DNA from: Commensalibacter nepenthis | GTDB taxonomy: Bacteria; Pseudomonadota; Alphaproteobacteria; Acetobacterales; Acetobacteraceae | Assembly: GCF_029953305.1 (NCBI RefSeq) | Contig: NZ_JASBAN010000001.1 | Location: forward strand, 372,001-436,000 | Length of the DNA: 64,000 nt | Reading direction: 5' to 3' | In this document: positions 33,766-42,879 of the stretch, piece by piece | How the letters are laid out: each line of letters starts with the position of its first letter | Numbering within the stretch: position 1 is the first letter of the stretch | Program-made: the position numbers and the translations under genes | The notes under the pieces: generated by a model | What the model saw: the letters and a program-made list of their open reading frames with translations, nothing else | What the model was told of the DNA's origin: nothing | The model's database searches: none

Positions 33766-35949
33766 TTACTCGTTCCATTTATCATCCAATAGGAAATAAT
33801 GATTTACATCTAAAAATGCCGCATTTTTCTCTAGTGAATCTGCAATAATGGTCAGACCTGAAATAGCAGCAATAATCTCCATCCTAACTGCCAGATTTTT
33901 TTCAATTTTTTCCCTTTTACGCAACCGCCTAATCACATTATGCGCCATCATGACTGTGCGACCATAAGAACCATGCACGTTAAATCTTTCAACACGTCGC
34001 AAAACAATTTTTAAGAGTATTTTAATGTCATTCGTCACAATGTCTTGATCAATCATAGAGCGTAACCGCAAGACATTCAGCCCAATCATCATAACGGCGA
34101 TGGTACCCAAGTGATACGCCTGCACAACTTTAGTATTTTTGGTTGTATTTAATTGTCGCATCATTGTGACCAATAATTCAGTGGTTTGAAATAACCAAAT
34201 ACGCGGACTTTTTTTTGTGACTTTGGGTAATAAACGTAATTTTTTTAGTAATGTCTGACGCAAATGTAACCGAGTATGAAGTGGTGTATAGGGATAAAAT
34301 AATTTAAAAGAAAGTATAGTAATAATAATTCCCATAAATAAAGATAATGAATTATTAAAAAAAGATATTTCATCCAACCGCACCCCATTATCCAACCCAA
34401 CCATATAAGGCAAATAAGAAGCATACGACGCTGATACAGATAGCGTTTTCGGATTGGCAATTCCCAATCCACCAATCATGGTTGGAATAAATAATACAGC
34501 ACATAATGTCTCAATATCGCTTAGCGATGGAATAAAATAAAAGGTTAATAACCACCCAGCCAACAACGCCCATAAAGACCCTTTTAACCATCCCATCGTC
34601 GTCGCAGATGGATTTTCAAACAAGCAAAAACGTGCACATCCCATCCCAACCAAGGCAACAGCTGAACCCCCTTTATCCCAACCGGTAATATACCACATGA
34701 TACATGCTGCAAACATCGCCATTAACGTGCGAATACAATTTTTCCATGCCAAATCATAATTTAAAGAAGGATGAACATGAAATTTAAAAGGATCATTTTG
34801 CACAGGATGTGTACTTTTATAATACTCATCCAACGTCACTTGCAATTCACCCAAAAGCTCACTTAAGGTTCTAAATAAAATTCGATCGTTAAAGATCGCT
34901 TCTTTATATTTTTCACAATCCTCTGGATCGCCTGAATAGTTCTTTTCATAAAAACTATCTGTAATACGTTGTCGACATTCCCAGCGCAATTTATTTAATT
35001 GCCTTTGTTCATGTTTAAAATCTTGCTCTTGATCGATCCGACGCAATAGCTTTTCTAAACGATCTTGAACTTGTGGAATAATCGTTGTGAATTCAGACGT
35101 TACATTTTGGAAATGCGACATCTGGGTCGCCAATCCCATCCCTCTGGCAATAACCGCTGTCACCGAAAATAACGCAGCATGCGCATGATCCCCAGTATGG
35201 TCATACCCATTCATTTCAATTTGTCTAAATTCAATCGAAGAATTAAAATTTACAATAGAATCAAATAACTCTTGGGACTCTACAATCGCCTTGGTATCCC
35301 CACCAACAATCTTAAAAACAGATTCCAACGTCCCTTTGATTGCAAACAATAAATTGTCATTCAGTTGCTTACGCGCATGACTATCAAGATTTAAATCAAA
35401 AATACGACCCACAAAACTATCAGCAAAAACACCCAAAAGAATATAAGTCGTTCGTGACATCGCCAACATAAAAATACCGTTGGGATTATCCACAGAACCA
35501 AAAGCAATAATCGCACACGTATATCCCGCCAGCACCATGGCATATGCTTTGAAACTTTGCATACAAGTTCCAAACCATACGCAAATCGACACAAATAGCG
35601 TGACCGCAATATCAAATAACCACGCCTCTTGAGGGAATATCGCAACAAAAAAGACGGCTGCAATCGCACCAAAAACCGTTCCAACCGCACGCCAATAGGC
35701 TTTGGAAATCGTTTCCCCACGCGATGTATTGCGTGCGCATACCCAAACCGTCATAGGCGCCCATTTTGGGCTGTCCATTTGCAACCATAATGCAATCGCC
35801 AACGCTAGGAAAGACGCAATCGTTGTCCGCAATGCAAAAAAAAAGGCTGATGCGGATGGCGCATAAATCCAACGAAAAGATTCTATAAATTCTTTGCGTA
35901 TTAGTAAATGCCTATCCATCCAAGACGTGACTGTTTGAAGTCGTGTCAC
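33766..35949 (-). CDS. FUSC family membrane protein 1 (fusaric-acid-resistance type)
   Basis: Inner-membrane protein of the FUSC superfamily (AaeB/YccS/PET-like), associated with export of aromatic acids or other small molecules. An N-terminal block of about five or six helices (about 30-175) carries WLQMDSPKWAPMTVWVCARNTSRGETISKAYWR. A soluble middle follows (about 180-385), then a second helix block (about 388-540) with ITGWDKGGSAVALVGMGCARF, and a C-terminal cytoplasmic part. The start is GTG at 35949 with AAAGGG just upstream. It is the last of four leftward FUSC genes. No membrane-fusion protein or outer-membrane channel gene accompanies them. The substrate is unknown. Confidence 0.88.
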   Translation of the reverse strand: MTRLQTVTSWMDRHLLIRKEFIESFRWIYAPSASAFFFALRTTIASFLALAIALWLQMDSPKWAPMTVWVCARNTSRGETISKAYWRAVGTVFGAIAAVFFVAIFPQEAWLFDIAVTLFVSICVWFGTCMQSFKAYAMVLAGYTCAIIAFGSVDNPNGIFMLAMSRTTYILLGVFADSFVGRIFDLNLDSHARKQLNDNLLFAIKGTLESVFKIVGGDTKAIVESQELFDSIVNFNSSIEFRQIEMNGYDHTGDHAHAALFSVTAVIARGMGLATQMSHFQNVTSEFTTIIPQVQDRLEKLLRRIDQEQDFKHEQRQLNKLRWECRQRITDSFYEKNYSGDPEDCEKYKEAIFNDRILFRTLSELLGELQVTLDEYYKSTHPVQNDPFKFHVHPSLNYDLAWKNCIRTLMAMFAACIMWYITGWDKGGSAVALVGMGCARFCLFENPSATTMGWLKGSLWALLAGWLLTFYFIPSLSDIETLCAVLFIPTMIGGLGIANPKTLSVSASYASYLPYMVGLDNGVRLDEISFFNNSLSLFMGIIITILSFKLFYPYTPLHTRLHLRQTLLKKLRLLPKVTKKSPRIWLFQTTELLVTMMRQLNTTKNTKVVQAYHLGTIAVMMIGLNVLRLRSMIDQDIVTNDIKILLKIVLRRVERFNVHGSYGRTVMMAHNVIRRLRKREKIEKNLAVRMEIIAAISGLTIIADSLEKNAAFLDVNHYFLLDDKWNE

Positions 35950-36043
35950 AATAACCCTTTTTAAATGAAAGTGAAAAACTTGCCTAAGTTATCCCTTTTT
36001 TCATTGATCTTCAAACAATTATTTCACGTAAAATAGCTGTATC

Positions 36044-38203
36044 TTAATAAAATAAAGACCTGTATGATCTGACACGTAAAAAAGATGCGTTTTTATCCAA
36101 AGCATAAGTCATTAATATTAAGGCAGAAATCGCCACACTGATTTCCATACGAACGGCTAAATTCTTTTCTATGGCTTCCCTTTGACGAAATTTTTTAATC
36201 GCACGATATGCAATAATTACCGTACGTGTATGTTGTCCATATTGCGCTTTATGTCCCTGAAATTTGGCAACTCGCCGTAATACAACCCGCAATACATCAC
36301 GAATATCTTGGGTGATAATATCATTCTCTACCATTAACCGTAGGCGAATAACACAAATCCCAATCAACATCACCGCCATACTGCCGTGACGATAAGCATT
36401 TGCTGTTGAAATGCTTTTATTAATCCCAAGTTGATTCATGAGGATCGTAAAATTACCTGATACGAAATTAATCCACTCTCTGGGCGAATAAGGTTTGGCT
36501 TTATTGGCTAAATTATGTAATCCATCCAACAATTTTTGACGCATTTGGAGTTTTAACCTGCGCCCATGATAGGGGAAAATAATGCTATAGGCAATCAACG
36601 CGACTAAACCACTTATAAATAATGCCATTGCATCATTAAAAAATGCCAGTTCATTCACTCTGCCACTATTTTCGAACCCCAATAAATAGCAAAAAAAGAA
36701 CATATATCCACCTGCAATCGGCGCATATTTTGGCGTGCACATCGCCAAAGCACCAATAGACATCGGAGGTAATAAAATCATACATAAAATTTCAAAAGAA
36801 GTAATCTTTGGCATGATGAACATATTAAAAATAAAGGTTACTATGATCGCAATACATATCCCTTTGAACCATCCCACACATGCGACAATAATATTATCAA
36901 ATACGCAAAATCGCGAACACCCCATACATAAAAATGCCAAGAATACAGTGGCATTGCTCCACCCTGTAATCTCCCAAATCAGGCATCCAATCGTAATGGT
37001 AACAAAGGCTCTGATCGCATTTCGTGCGGCACGTTTATAATCGGGTGGAAATTTTATAGAGAATTTAAAATTATCTTGCAGAGTGGTATCTTGACTTTTA
37101 TATAATTCTAATAAAGTGCTTTCTAATTCTGCCAATATTTCACGTAAATTTTGATATAAAATACGATCATTCAAAGATTTTTGTGCATGAGTCGCATCAA
37201 ACTCTTGGGCGTTTCTAACATCGCGATAAAAGCTATCAGAGATTTTTTGCCTACACTCCCACCGTAATTGATTAATACCCGCCAATAAGAATTTTAACCC
37301 ATCGTTATTTTTTAACCCTTTGATAATGGATTGTAATGTGCTTTCTGCCTGTGGTAGGATTCGATCAAAATGTAATAATTGATTTTTCATTTCCTTAAGG
37401 TGAATTGAAAAGCCCATCGATTTAACCAGCAAAGAAGAAACTAGGGATAAGGTTGCCCGTGCGTGATCGCCTGTATGTCCTGTTCCTTTCAACTCTATTT
37501 CACGGAATTCAACATTATGAGTTAACGCAATAATCGACGTTAAAAGATGATCCGATTGTGCCGCAGCCCAATTTTTCCCCTGAATAATATGTATTACCGA
37601 AATCAACGCGCCTTCGACTGCTTTTTGAAGATCATTATTTAATTTTTGATGGGCATAGCGATGCAAATTGACTTCGAACAAACGAGCCACCAAATTTTCA
37701 ATAAAAATACCTAGGATAAAATAACTCCCCCTCGACATTGCCATCATAAAAGTTGTGTTTGGATCTTTCACAGAAGCAAATAAAACAATCGCACAGCTAA
37801 ATCCCGCCATTGACCAGCCAAACGATAAAAAATGTCTTGTACAACTGGCAAACCAACAACAGACAGAAACCCATAATGCGACTGTTAATTCAAATAATAA
37901 CGGTTGTTGAGGAAAGCTGGACATAATGCATAACACAGCAATAATGCCGACAATATTTCCCAAAATCACCCAATAGGCTTTGGATAATATTTCCCCACGA
38001 GAAGAATTTTGCGCCACCACCCAAACAGACATAATCGCCCAACGTGGGCTGTCCATTTCCATCCATAAAGCAATCGCCAACGCAGCATAAGAGGCGAGAA
38101 TAGTTCTGAATACAAAAATAATTGCAGTTTTAGAAGGAAAAAATAACCAACGCCAATTTTCAAACGAAAAAAAATCAAACGATATTATTCTGCTAAAACG
38201 CAC
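36044..38203 (-). CDS. FUSC family membrane protein 2
   Basis: 719 residues with the same two-block FUSC architecture: helices at about 20-175, a soluble middle, helices at about 380-525, and a cytoplasmic tail. Its first block (MEMDSPRWAIMSVWVVAQNSS, then SKAYWVILGN) is nearly the same as that of the FUSC protein at 40620-42746, so these two are the closest pair in the array. They also share AYRHGSMAVMLIGI near the C-terminal third. The start is GTG at 38203, preceded by TAAGG. It lies downstream of the SEL1/exported-protein genes and 94 bp upstream of FUSC protein 1. Duplication followed by divergence is the simplest explanation for the pair. Confidence 0.88.
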   Translation of the reverse strand: MRFSRIISFDFFSFENWRWLFFPSKTAIIFVFRTILASYAALAIALWMEMDSPRWAIMSVWVVAQNSSRGEILSKAYWVILGNIVGIIAVLCIMSSFPQQPLLFELTVALWVSVCCWFASCTRHFLSFGWSMAGFSCAIVLFASVKDPNTTFMMAMSRGSYFILGIFIENLVARLFEVNLHRYAHQKLNNDLQKAVEGALISVIHIIQGKNWAAAQSDHLLTSIIALTHNVEFREIELKGTGHTGDHARATLSLVSSLLVKSMGFSIHLKEMKNQLLHFDRILPQAESTLQSIIKGLKNNDGLKFLLAGINQLRWECRQKISDSFYRDVRNAQEFDATHAQKSLNDRILYQNLREILAELESTLLELYKSQDTTLQDNFKFSIKFPPDYKRAARNAIRAFVTITIGCLIWEITGWSNATVFLAFLCMGCSRFCVFDNIIVACVGWFKGICIAIIVTFIFNMFIMPKITSFEILCMILLPPMSIGALAMCTPKYAPIAGGYMFFFCYLLGFENSGRVNELAFFNDAMALFISGLVALIAYSIIFPYHGRRLKLQMRQKLLDGLHNLANKAKPYSPREWINFVSGNFTILMNQLGINKSISTANAYRHGSMAVMLIGICVIRLRLMVENDIITQDIRDVLRVVLRRVAKFQGHKAQYGQHTRTVIIAYRAIKKFRQREAIEKNLAVRMEISVAISALILMTYALDKNASFLRVRSYRSLFY

Positions 38204-38335
38204 TAAATCAGCCTTACTTATATTTTAAAATAAAATGCATCTTACTAAAATGACGTAAAAATCAAAGTCTCTCTTCATCAATTAAATAAAAAACGTTATT
38301 TTGTGATAAATAAAACATTCTACTTTAATTTTTCG

Positions 38336-38875
38336 TTATTCTATTGCTTTAAAGCACGTCGCTATTTTTACAGATAATGAATTATAACGTGATTCCAACG
38401 TTTCTGAATATGTCAATAAAGCAACCATTGCTTGACCATCGGTGCCTTTTAACAATTTCATATACACGATATTCCCATCCTTATCATACCCACTGACAAT
38501 AGCCCACCGAGAATGACTTGTACGATAGGTAATGCGACCAGCATCACCAAGCACAGAATGACTGACTTCTAGGATCATTTTCTCGAAATCATTATGATAA
38601 AGAATATTTAAACTATTTGACCCATATACGCGTATGGTGGCACCATCCTTGGCAAGGAATATTTGACCATCTCCATTCTCTGCTTCTCCTTGTGGGATCA
38701 TGAAGGGTGGATAACATATTTGATAGTGAAAACGAGAATTCTGATAAACACGCCACTGACTGGTTAAAGATGTTTCCTTGGCAATTCCGTTATGAGTTAA
38801 AAATAATAACCCAACGATCATCCATGAAAAACAATATGCAATTTTGAGTTTTGTAATATATCTTTTAAAATTCAT
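38336..38875 (-). CDS. Exported protein of unknown function
   Basis: The 179-residue product has a hydrophobic N-terminal segment (about 14-29, FSWMIVGLLFLTHNGIA) that fits a cleavable signal peptide, so it is probably periplasmic. The mature part has RVYQNSRFHYQICYPPFM followed by GQIFLAKDGATIRVYG, a strand-rich layout seen in small PsbP/LpqN-like secreted domains; this likeness is by eye only. Cysteines at about 54 and 174 could form a disulfide. It starts 3 bp after the SEL1-repeat gene ends, suggesting translational coupling. It lies in the middle of the FUSC array and may act with it. Family not recognised. Confidence 0.7.
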   Translation of the reverse strand: MNFKRYITKLKIAYCFSWMIVGLLFLTHNGIAKETSLTSQWRVYQNSRFHYQICYPPFMIPQGEAENGDGQIFLAKDGATIRVYGSNSLNILYHNDFEKMILEVSHSVLGDAGRITYRTSHSRWAIVSGYDKDGNIVYMKLLKGTDGQAMVALLTYSETLESRYNSLSVKIATCFKAIE

Positions 38876-38878
38876 GAA

Positions 38879-39778
38879 TTATTCTTTGAGTTTATTAAAC
38901 CATAATTGTGATTGCTCAAGGTTCTTAGCCACACCTGTCCCTTGCTGATACATCATCGCAATATAATGCATTCCCTCTTTATTTCCCAACTTGGCAGCAT
39001 GTTCATAATAATAAAAAGACTGCGTTGGGTTTTTCACTATTTCATCTCTTCCAGTATAATAAATTTGTCCCAACATTAAATCAGCATCAATAATAGCTTG
39101 TTTTATCGCTTTATCTTGATCCGCGGGATCAGTTGCAGCAATTTTTCTCCATATCCTCACCGCTTTAACAGGATCAGCACGACCAGTGATCCCCATAAAG
39201 TAAAAATTACCCTGTTGATAGAGGGCAGGCAAATATCCTTGTTGTGCAGATTTTTCCAACCAATCCAAACTGGTTTGCAAATCATGATTATAAAGATATA
39301 ACATCGCCAATTGATATTGCGCTTTGGCATTGTCTTGATGGGCTTGGTTTTGAATGTGTTGAAGCGTCATTAACAAGGATTGAACTGATTCCAAACCTTG
39401 TTGATCGATCAATTTTAACATCGCCACAGCATCTTGATTGCCTTGTTTCACAGATTGCTTATAAAATATCATCGCTGCCCTTGTATCAGCAGGCATCTGA
39501 CAGCCAATCAAGTGTAACTGTGCCAAATGATATAGACCCACACCATTTGGTTTTGTTAAATAGCTTTTCCCTGCTTGCAGACAGCCTATTCCATTACTTT
39601 TATCATCAGGGTAATAAGTCTTATCAATAAAATGCGTGATTAGATCTTTTTCATCAATCGTATTTTGCGTTTGTGCATTGATTAAAGAGGGTAATAAATT
39701 GGAATACGCAAAGCTACTCGTCGTACAACCCATTGAAAACGTAACTATCATGTAGAATAGTCGTCTTTTTTTTTGCAT
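38879..39778 (-). CDS. Exported SEL1/TPR-repeat protein
   Basis: With the ATG at 39778 as start the protein has 299 residues. A signal-like N-terminus (RRLFYMIVTFSMGCTTSSFA) has either a weak lipobox (SMGC) or an SFA cleavage site. Several SEL1-like repeats follow, for example GVGLYHLAQLHLIGC, AKAQYQLAMLYLYNH, LPALYQQGNFYFMG, DLMLGQIYYTGRDEI and GMHYIAMMYQQGTGV. Such solenoids serve as protein-protein scaffolds. A TTG at 39808 opens the frame, but the ATG has AGGAT 8 nt upstream and gives a normal signal peptide. It is followed within 3 bp by the exported unknown protein and is preceded by a cytoplasmic SEL1 protein, all between FUSC genes. Confidence 0.78.
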   Translation of the reverse strand: MQKKRRLFYMIVTFSMGCTTSSFAYSNLLPSLINAQTQNTIDEKDLITHFIDKTYYPDDKSNGIGCLQAGKSYLTKPNGVGLYHLAQLHLIGCQMPADTRAAMIFYKQSVKQGNQDAVAMLKLIDQQGLESVQSLLMTLQHIQNQAHQDNAKAQYQLAMLYLYNHDLQTSLDWLEKSAQQGYLPALYQQGNFYFMGITGRADPVKAVRIWRKIAATDPADQDKAIKQAIIDADLMLGQIYYTGRDEIVKNPTQSFYYYEHAAKLGNKEGMHYIAMMYQQGTGVAKNLEQSQLWFNKLKE

Positions 39779-39831
39779 GGATATTATCCTAAAAAAATCC
39801 TTAATCAATAACTTCCAACAATGATAGACAA

Positions 39832-40578
39832 TTATCGATTTTGTTGCAATTTATCACATGCTTGTTCATAACCATTGGCACAAGATTGCTCATAATATGC
39901 TTTTGCTTTTCCTATATCTTGCTCTACACCATGACCATATTCATAGATTTCACCAAGGTTAAATTGTGCATAAGCATTGCCTTGCTCGGCAGCTTGTTCA
40001 TAATAAGCGATAGCTTTTTGGTAATCTTGTGCCACGCCCTCTGCAAAATAATACATTCCGCCCAAGCTAAATTGTGCATTCACATGATTTTGAGCGGCAG
40101 CTTGCTGATAATAGACAACAGCTTTGTCAAAATCTTCGTCCACACCATCACCTAAATGATATTTTAATCCCAAGTAAAATTGAGCATTCGCATTGCCATA
40201 TTCTGCCGCTACAGTAAAATAATCTATTGCCTTTGGAATATCCTTGGTAACCTCAGCACTGCCTGTAAAATATAACATGCCTAAATTATAGTGAGCTTCG
40301 GTATCCCCTTGTTCGGCAGCTTGTTGATAATATTGAACAGCTTTCTGAAAATCTTGCTCTACACCAGCACCATGTTCATAGAGCAACCCAAGATAAAATT
40401 GAGAATCTATATCGCCTTGACCTGCGGCTTTTAAAAAATATTCAGCAGCTTTGAGGTAATTTTGTTCACCCCCATCCCCTGTGAAATACATCAAACCTAA
40501 ACCATATTGAGCCTTTGCATTGCCTCTATCAGCCATTTCTTGATTATGTTTGAACGCTTGTTGTTGATCTTGTGTCAT
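39832..40578 (-). CDS. Cytoplasmic SEL1-repeat protein
   Basis: The 248-residue protein consists almost entirely of six SEL1-type repeats of 36-37 residues, beginning near residues 17, 53, 89, 126, 162 and 198. Each has an AQFxLGxxY core and a KAxxYYxxAAEQG second helix. There is no signal peptide or membrane helix, so it is probably cytoplasmic, in contrast to the exported SEL1 protein next to it. The composition is acidic. It lies 41 bp downstream of FUSC protein 3 and 53 bp upstream of the exported SEL1 gene. SEL1 solenoids mediate protein interactions; a scaffold role for the FUSC proteins is possible but is inference. Confidence 0.85.
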   Translation of the reverse strand: MTQDQQQAFKHNQEMADRGNAKAQYGLGLMYFTGDGGEQNYLKAAEYFLKAAGQGDIDSQFYLGLLYEHGAGVEQDFQKAVQYYQQAAEQGDTEAHYNLGMLYFTGSAEVTKDIPKAIDYFTVAAEYGNANAQFYLGLKYHLGDGVDEDFDKAVVYYQQAAAQNHVNAQFSLGGMYYFAEGVAQDYQKAIAYYEQAAEQGNAYAQFNLGEIYEYGHGVEQDIGKAKAYYEQSCANGYEQACDKLQQNR

Positions 40579-40619
40579 TAAACTGCTAATCCTTTATAAT
40601 ATAATCAATATAGTCTATT

Positions 40620-42746
40620 TTAATGTTTCTTAATTCTTAAAAAAGAAGCATTTTTGTCCAACGCATAAGAGATCAAAATTAACGATGAAATCGCAGCACT
40701 GACTTCGACACGAACAGCCAAATTTTTCTCTGTTGCTTCACGCTGTCTGAAACGTGTAATGGCACGATGTGCAATCATGACGGTTCTAGCATGTTGAGCA
40801 TATTCCGCACGACGACCATCAAAAACCGCAATCCTTCTTAATACAACCCTTAAAATATCCTTGATATCTTCTGTCATAATATCATGTTTAACCATGTGGC
40901 GCAGGCGAATAATATTAATCCCAATTAACATCACCGCCATACTGCCATGACGATAGGTTTTTACCAATGTCGTGTTACGATCTTCATTTAATTGACGCAT
41001 TAACACCACAAATGCTTCGGAAACAAATCCAACCCATTCCCTCGCCAAAGGTAAGGATGATGCTTGTGCTAACTGATGCAAACCGCGCAATAATTTCATT
41101 CTCATTTGGCGTCTGAGCTTTCTGGCACGATAGGGGAAAAATAATCGATAGGACGCCAACGCAAACACACCACTCGTAAACACAGCAAGCGAATTGTTTA
41201 AAAATGAAATTTCATCCACACGTCCCTCATTCGCAAACCCCAACATATAGCAAAAGAAAAACGCATAAGTCGACGCAACCGGTGCAAGACGAGGAACACA
41301 CATTGCCAACGCCCCAATCCCCAAAGGAATAATCATCAAAATAAATAATAAATTCAGATTACTAACAGCAGGCATAATAATGAAATTATAAAAACCCCCG
41401 ACAATAATCGCAATACATGCCCCTTTGAACCACCCCAAACACGCCAAAGTTGCATTTTCAAACAAGCAAAAACGCGCACATCCCATACATAAGAATGCTA
41501 GGAATAAATACCCTCTGTCCCAACCTGTGATTTCCCATGCAAAACACCCCAACGCAATCGCAAAAAAAGCACGGATTGCGTTCCTCCATGCTCTTTTAAA
41601 ATCGAAACTCGATTTTACCTCAAATCGGAATTTATCATGTAAATTAAAATCCCGACTTTTACTTAACTCGCGTAAAGTAACTTCTAATTCTGCCAAAATT
41701 TCTCGTAAACTTTGATATAAAATACGATCATTTAAACTTTTACGTGCATAATCTTCGTTGGTGGCTTGGGGTTGCCCCAAATTTTTATAAAAACTATCAG
41801 CAATGCGTTGACGACATTCCCAGCGCAATGCGTTCAACGCTGTTAATGTTTCTGATAAGGGTGCTCCTGTCTTTAATTGTTCTCGTAATTTCAATAAATA
41901 ACTTTGCGTTAATGGAACAATATAATGAAAATTAAGAACGTCTTTTTGAATTTGCTTTAGGTGAATAGAGAAGCCCGTTGCCTTGACCAACAATCCAGAC
42001 ACAGATGCCAACACAGCGCGTGCATGATCGCCAGTATGCCCCGTTCCCTTCATTTCTTGCTCTCGAAATTCAATATTATTATTCAAATTAATCATAAAAG
42101 AAAGAAGCTGATCTGATTGAGCCACCGCCCAATCATCCCCATCCAACATCTGAGCAACGGACTTAATACCTTCTTCAACTGCATTTTGCAAATCATCATT
42201 AAGCTTTTTGTGTGCTTGATGATGTAAATTCAGGTCAAATAAACGTGCGGTAAAATTCTCTGCCAAAATCCCCAAAATAAAATAACTACCACGCGACATA
42301 GCAATCATAAAAGTATCATTGGGATCACTGACCGAAGATAATAACACAATGGCGCAACTATATCCCGCCATCACCATCCCCAACGCTCGAAAGTTTCGTG
42401 TGCAACTGGCAACCCAACAACAAAATGCCACCCATAATGCCACCGATAACTCAAATAAAAGAGGTTGTTGAGGAAAACTACCCATAATACAAAGGGCAAT
42501 AATAATGCCCGTAATATTGCCCACAATAATCCAATAGGCTTTGGACAAGACCTCTCCTCGAGAGGAATTTTGCGCCACAATCCATACCGCCATAATCGCC
42601 CAACGTGGACTGTCCATCTCCATCCACAATGCAATCACAAGCACAATATAAGTGGCAAGAAGCGTGCGAAACGCAAAAATTATCGCCGTTTTTTGAGGGG
42701 CATATAACCACCGTAACGATTCAAAAACGGACTTACTTAAAATCAT
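40620..42746 (-). CDS. FUSC family membrane protein 3
   Basis: 708 residues from the ATG at 42746 (a TTG at 42752 opens the frame; AGG is about 10 nt ahead of the ATG). The FUSC layout is the same: helices at about 20-170, soluble middle, helices at about 375-525 with WEITGWDRGYLFLAFLCMGCARFCLFENA, and a cytoplasmic tail. It is the close paralogue of FUSC protein 2 (36044-38203), and the SEL1 genes lie between the two. Conserved basic RGEVLSKAYW and C-terminal YRHGSMAVMLIGI match its sister. The genes upstream (FUSC protein 4) and downstream (SEL1) are on the same strand. Substrate unknown. Confidence 0.88.
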   Translation of the reverse strand: MILSKSVFESLRWLYAPQKTAIIFAFRTLLATYIVLVIALWMEMDSPRWAIMAVWIVAQNSSRGEVLSKAYWIIVGNITGIIIALCIMGSFPQQPLLFELSVALWVAFCCWVASCTRNFRALGMVMAGYSCAIVLLSSVSDPNDTFMIAMSRGSYFILGILAENFTARLFDLNLHHQAHKKLNDDLQNAVEEGIKSVAQMLDGDDWAVAQSDQLLSFMINLNNNIEFREQEMKGTGHTGDHARAVLASVSGLLVKATGFSIHLKQIQKDVLNFHYIVPLTQSYLLKLREQLKTGAPLSETLTALNALRWECRQRIADSFYKNLGQPQATNEDYARKSLNDRILYQSLREILAELEVTLRELSKSRDFNLHDKFRFEVKSSFDFKRAWRNAIRAFFAIALGCFAWEITGWDRGYLFLAFLCMGCARFCLFENATLACLGWFKGACIAIIVGGFYNFIIMPAVSNLNLLFILMIIPLGIGALAMCVPRLAPVASTYAFFFCYMLGFANEGRVDEISFLNNSLAVFTSGVFALASYRLFFPYRARKLRRQMRMKLLRGLHQLAQASSLPLAREWVGFVSEAFVVLMRQLNEDRNTTLVKTYRHGSMAVMLIGINIIRLRHMVKHDIMTEDIKDILRVVLRRIAVFDGRRAEYAQHARTVMIAHRAITRFRQREATEKNLAVRVEVSAAISSLILISYALDKNASFLRIKKH

Positions 42747-42879
42747 GGACAAAAATGCCTAATCGTATTTAATAATGATTATTTCAAATAATTATTAAAA
42801 ATTTATATATATCATAATATGAGTATTACAAAATATTATAAAGATCCTTTTATAAATTTCATATTACTCAATATTCTAT

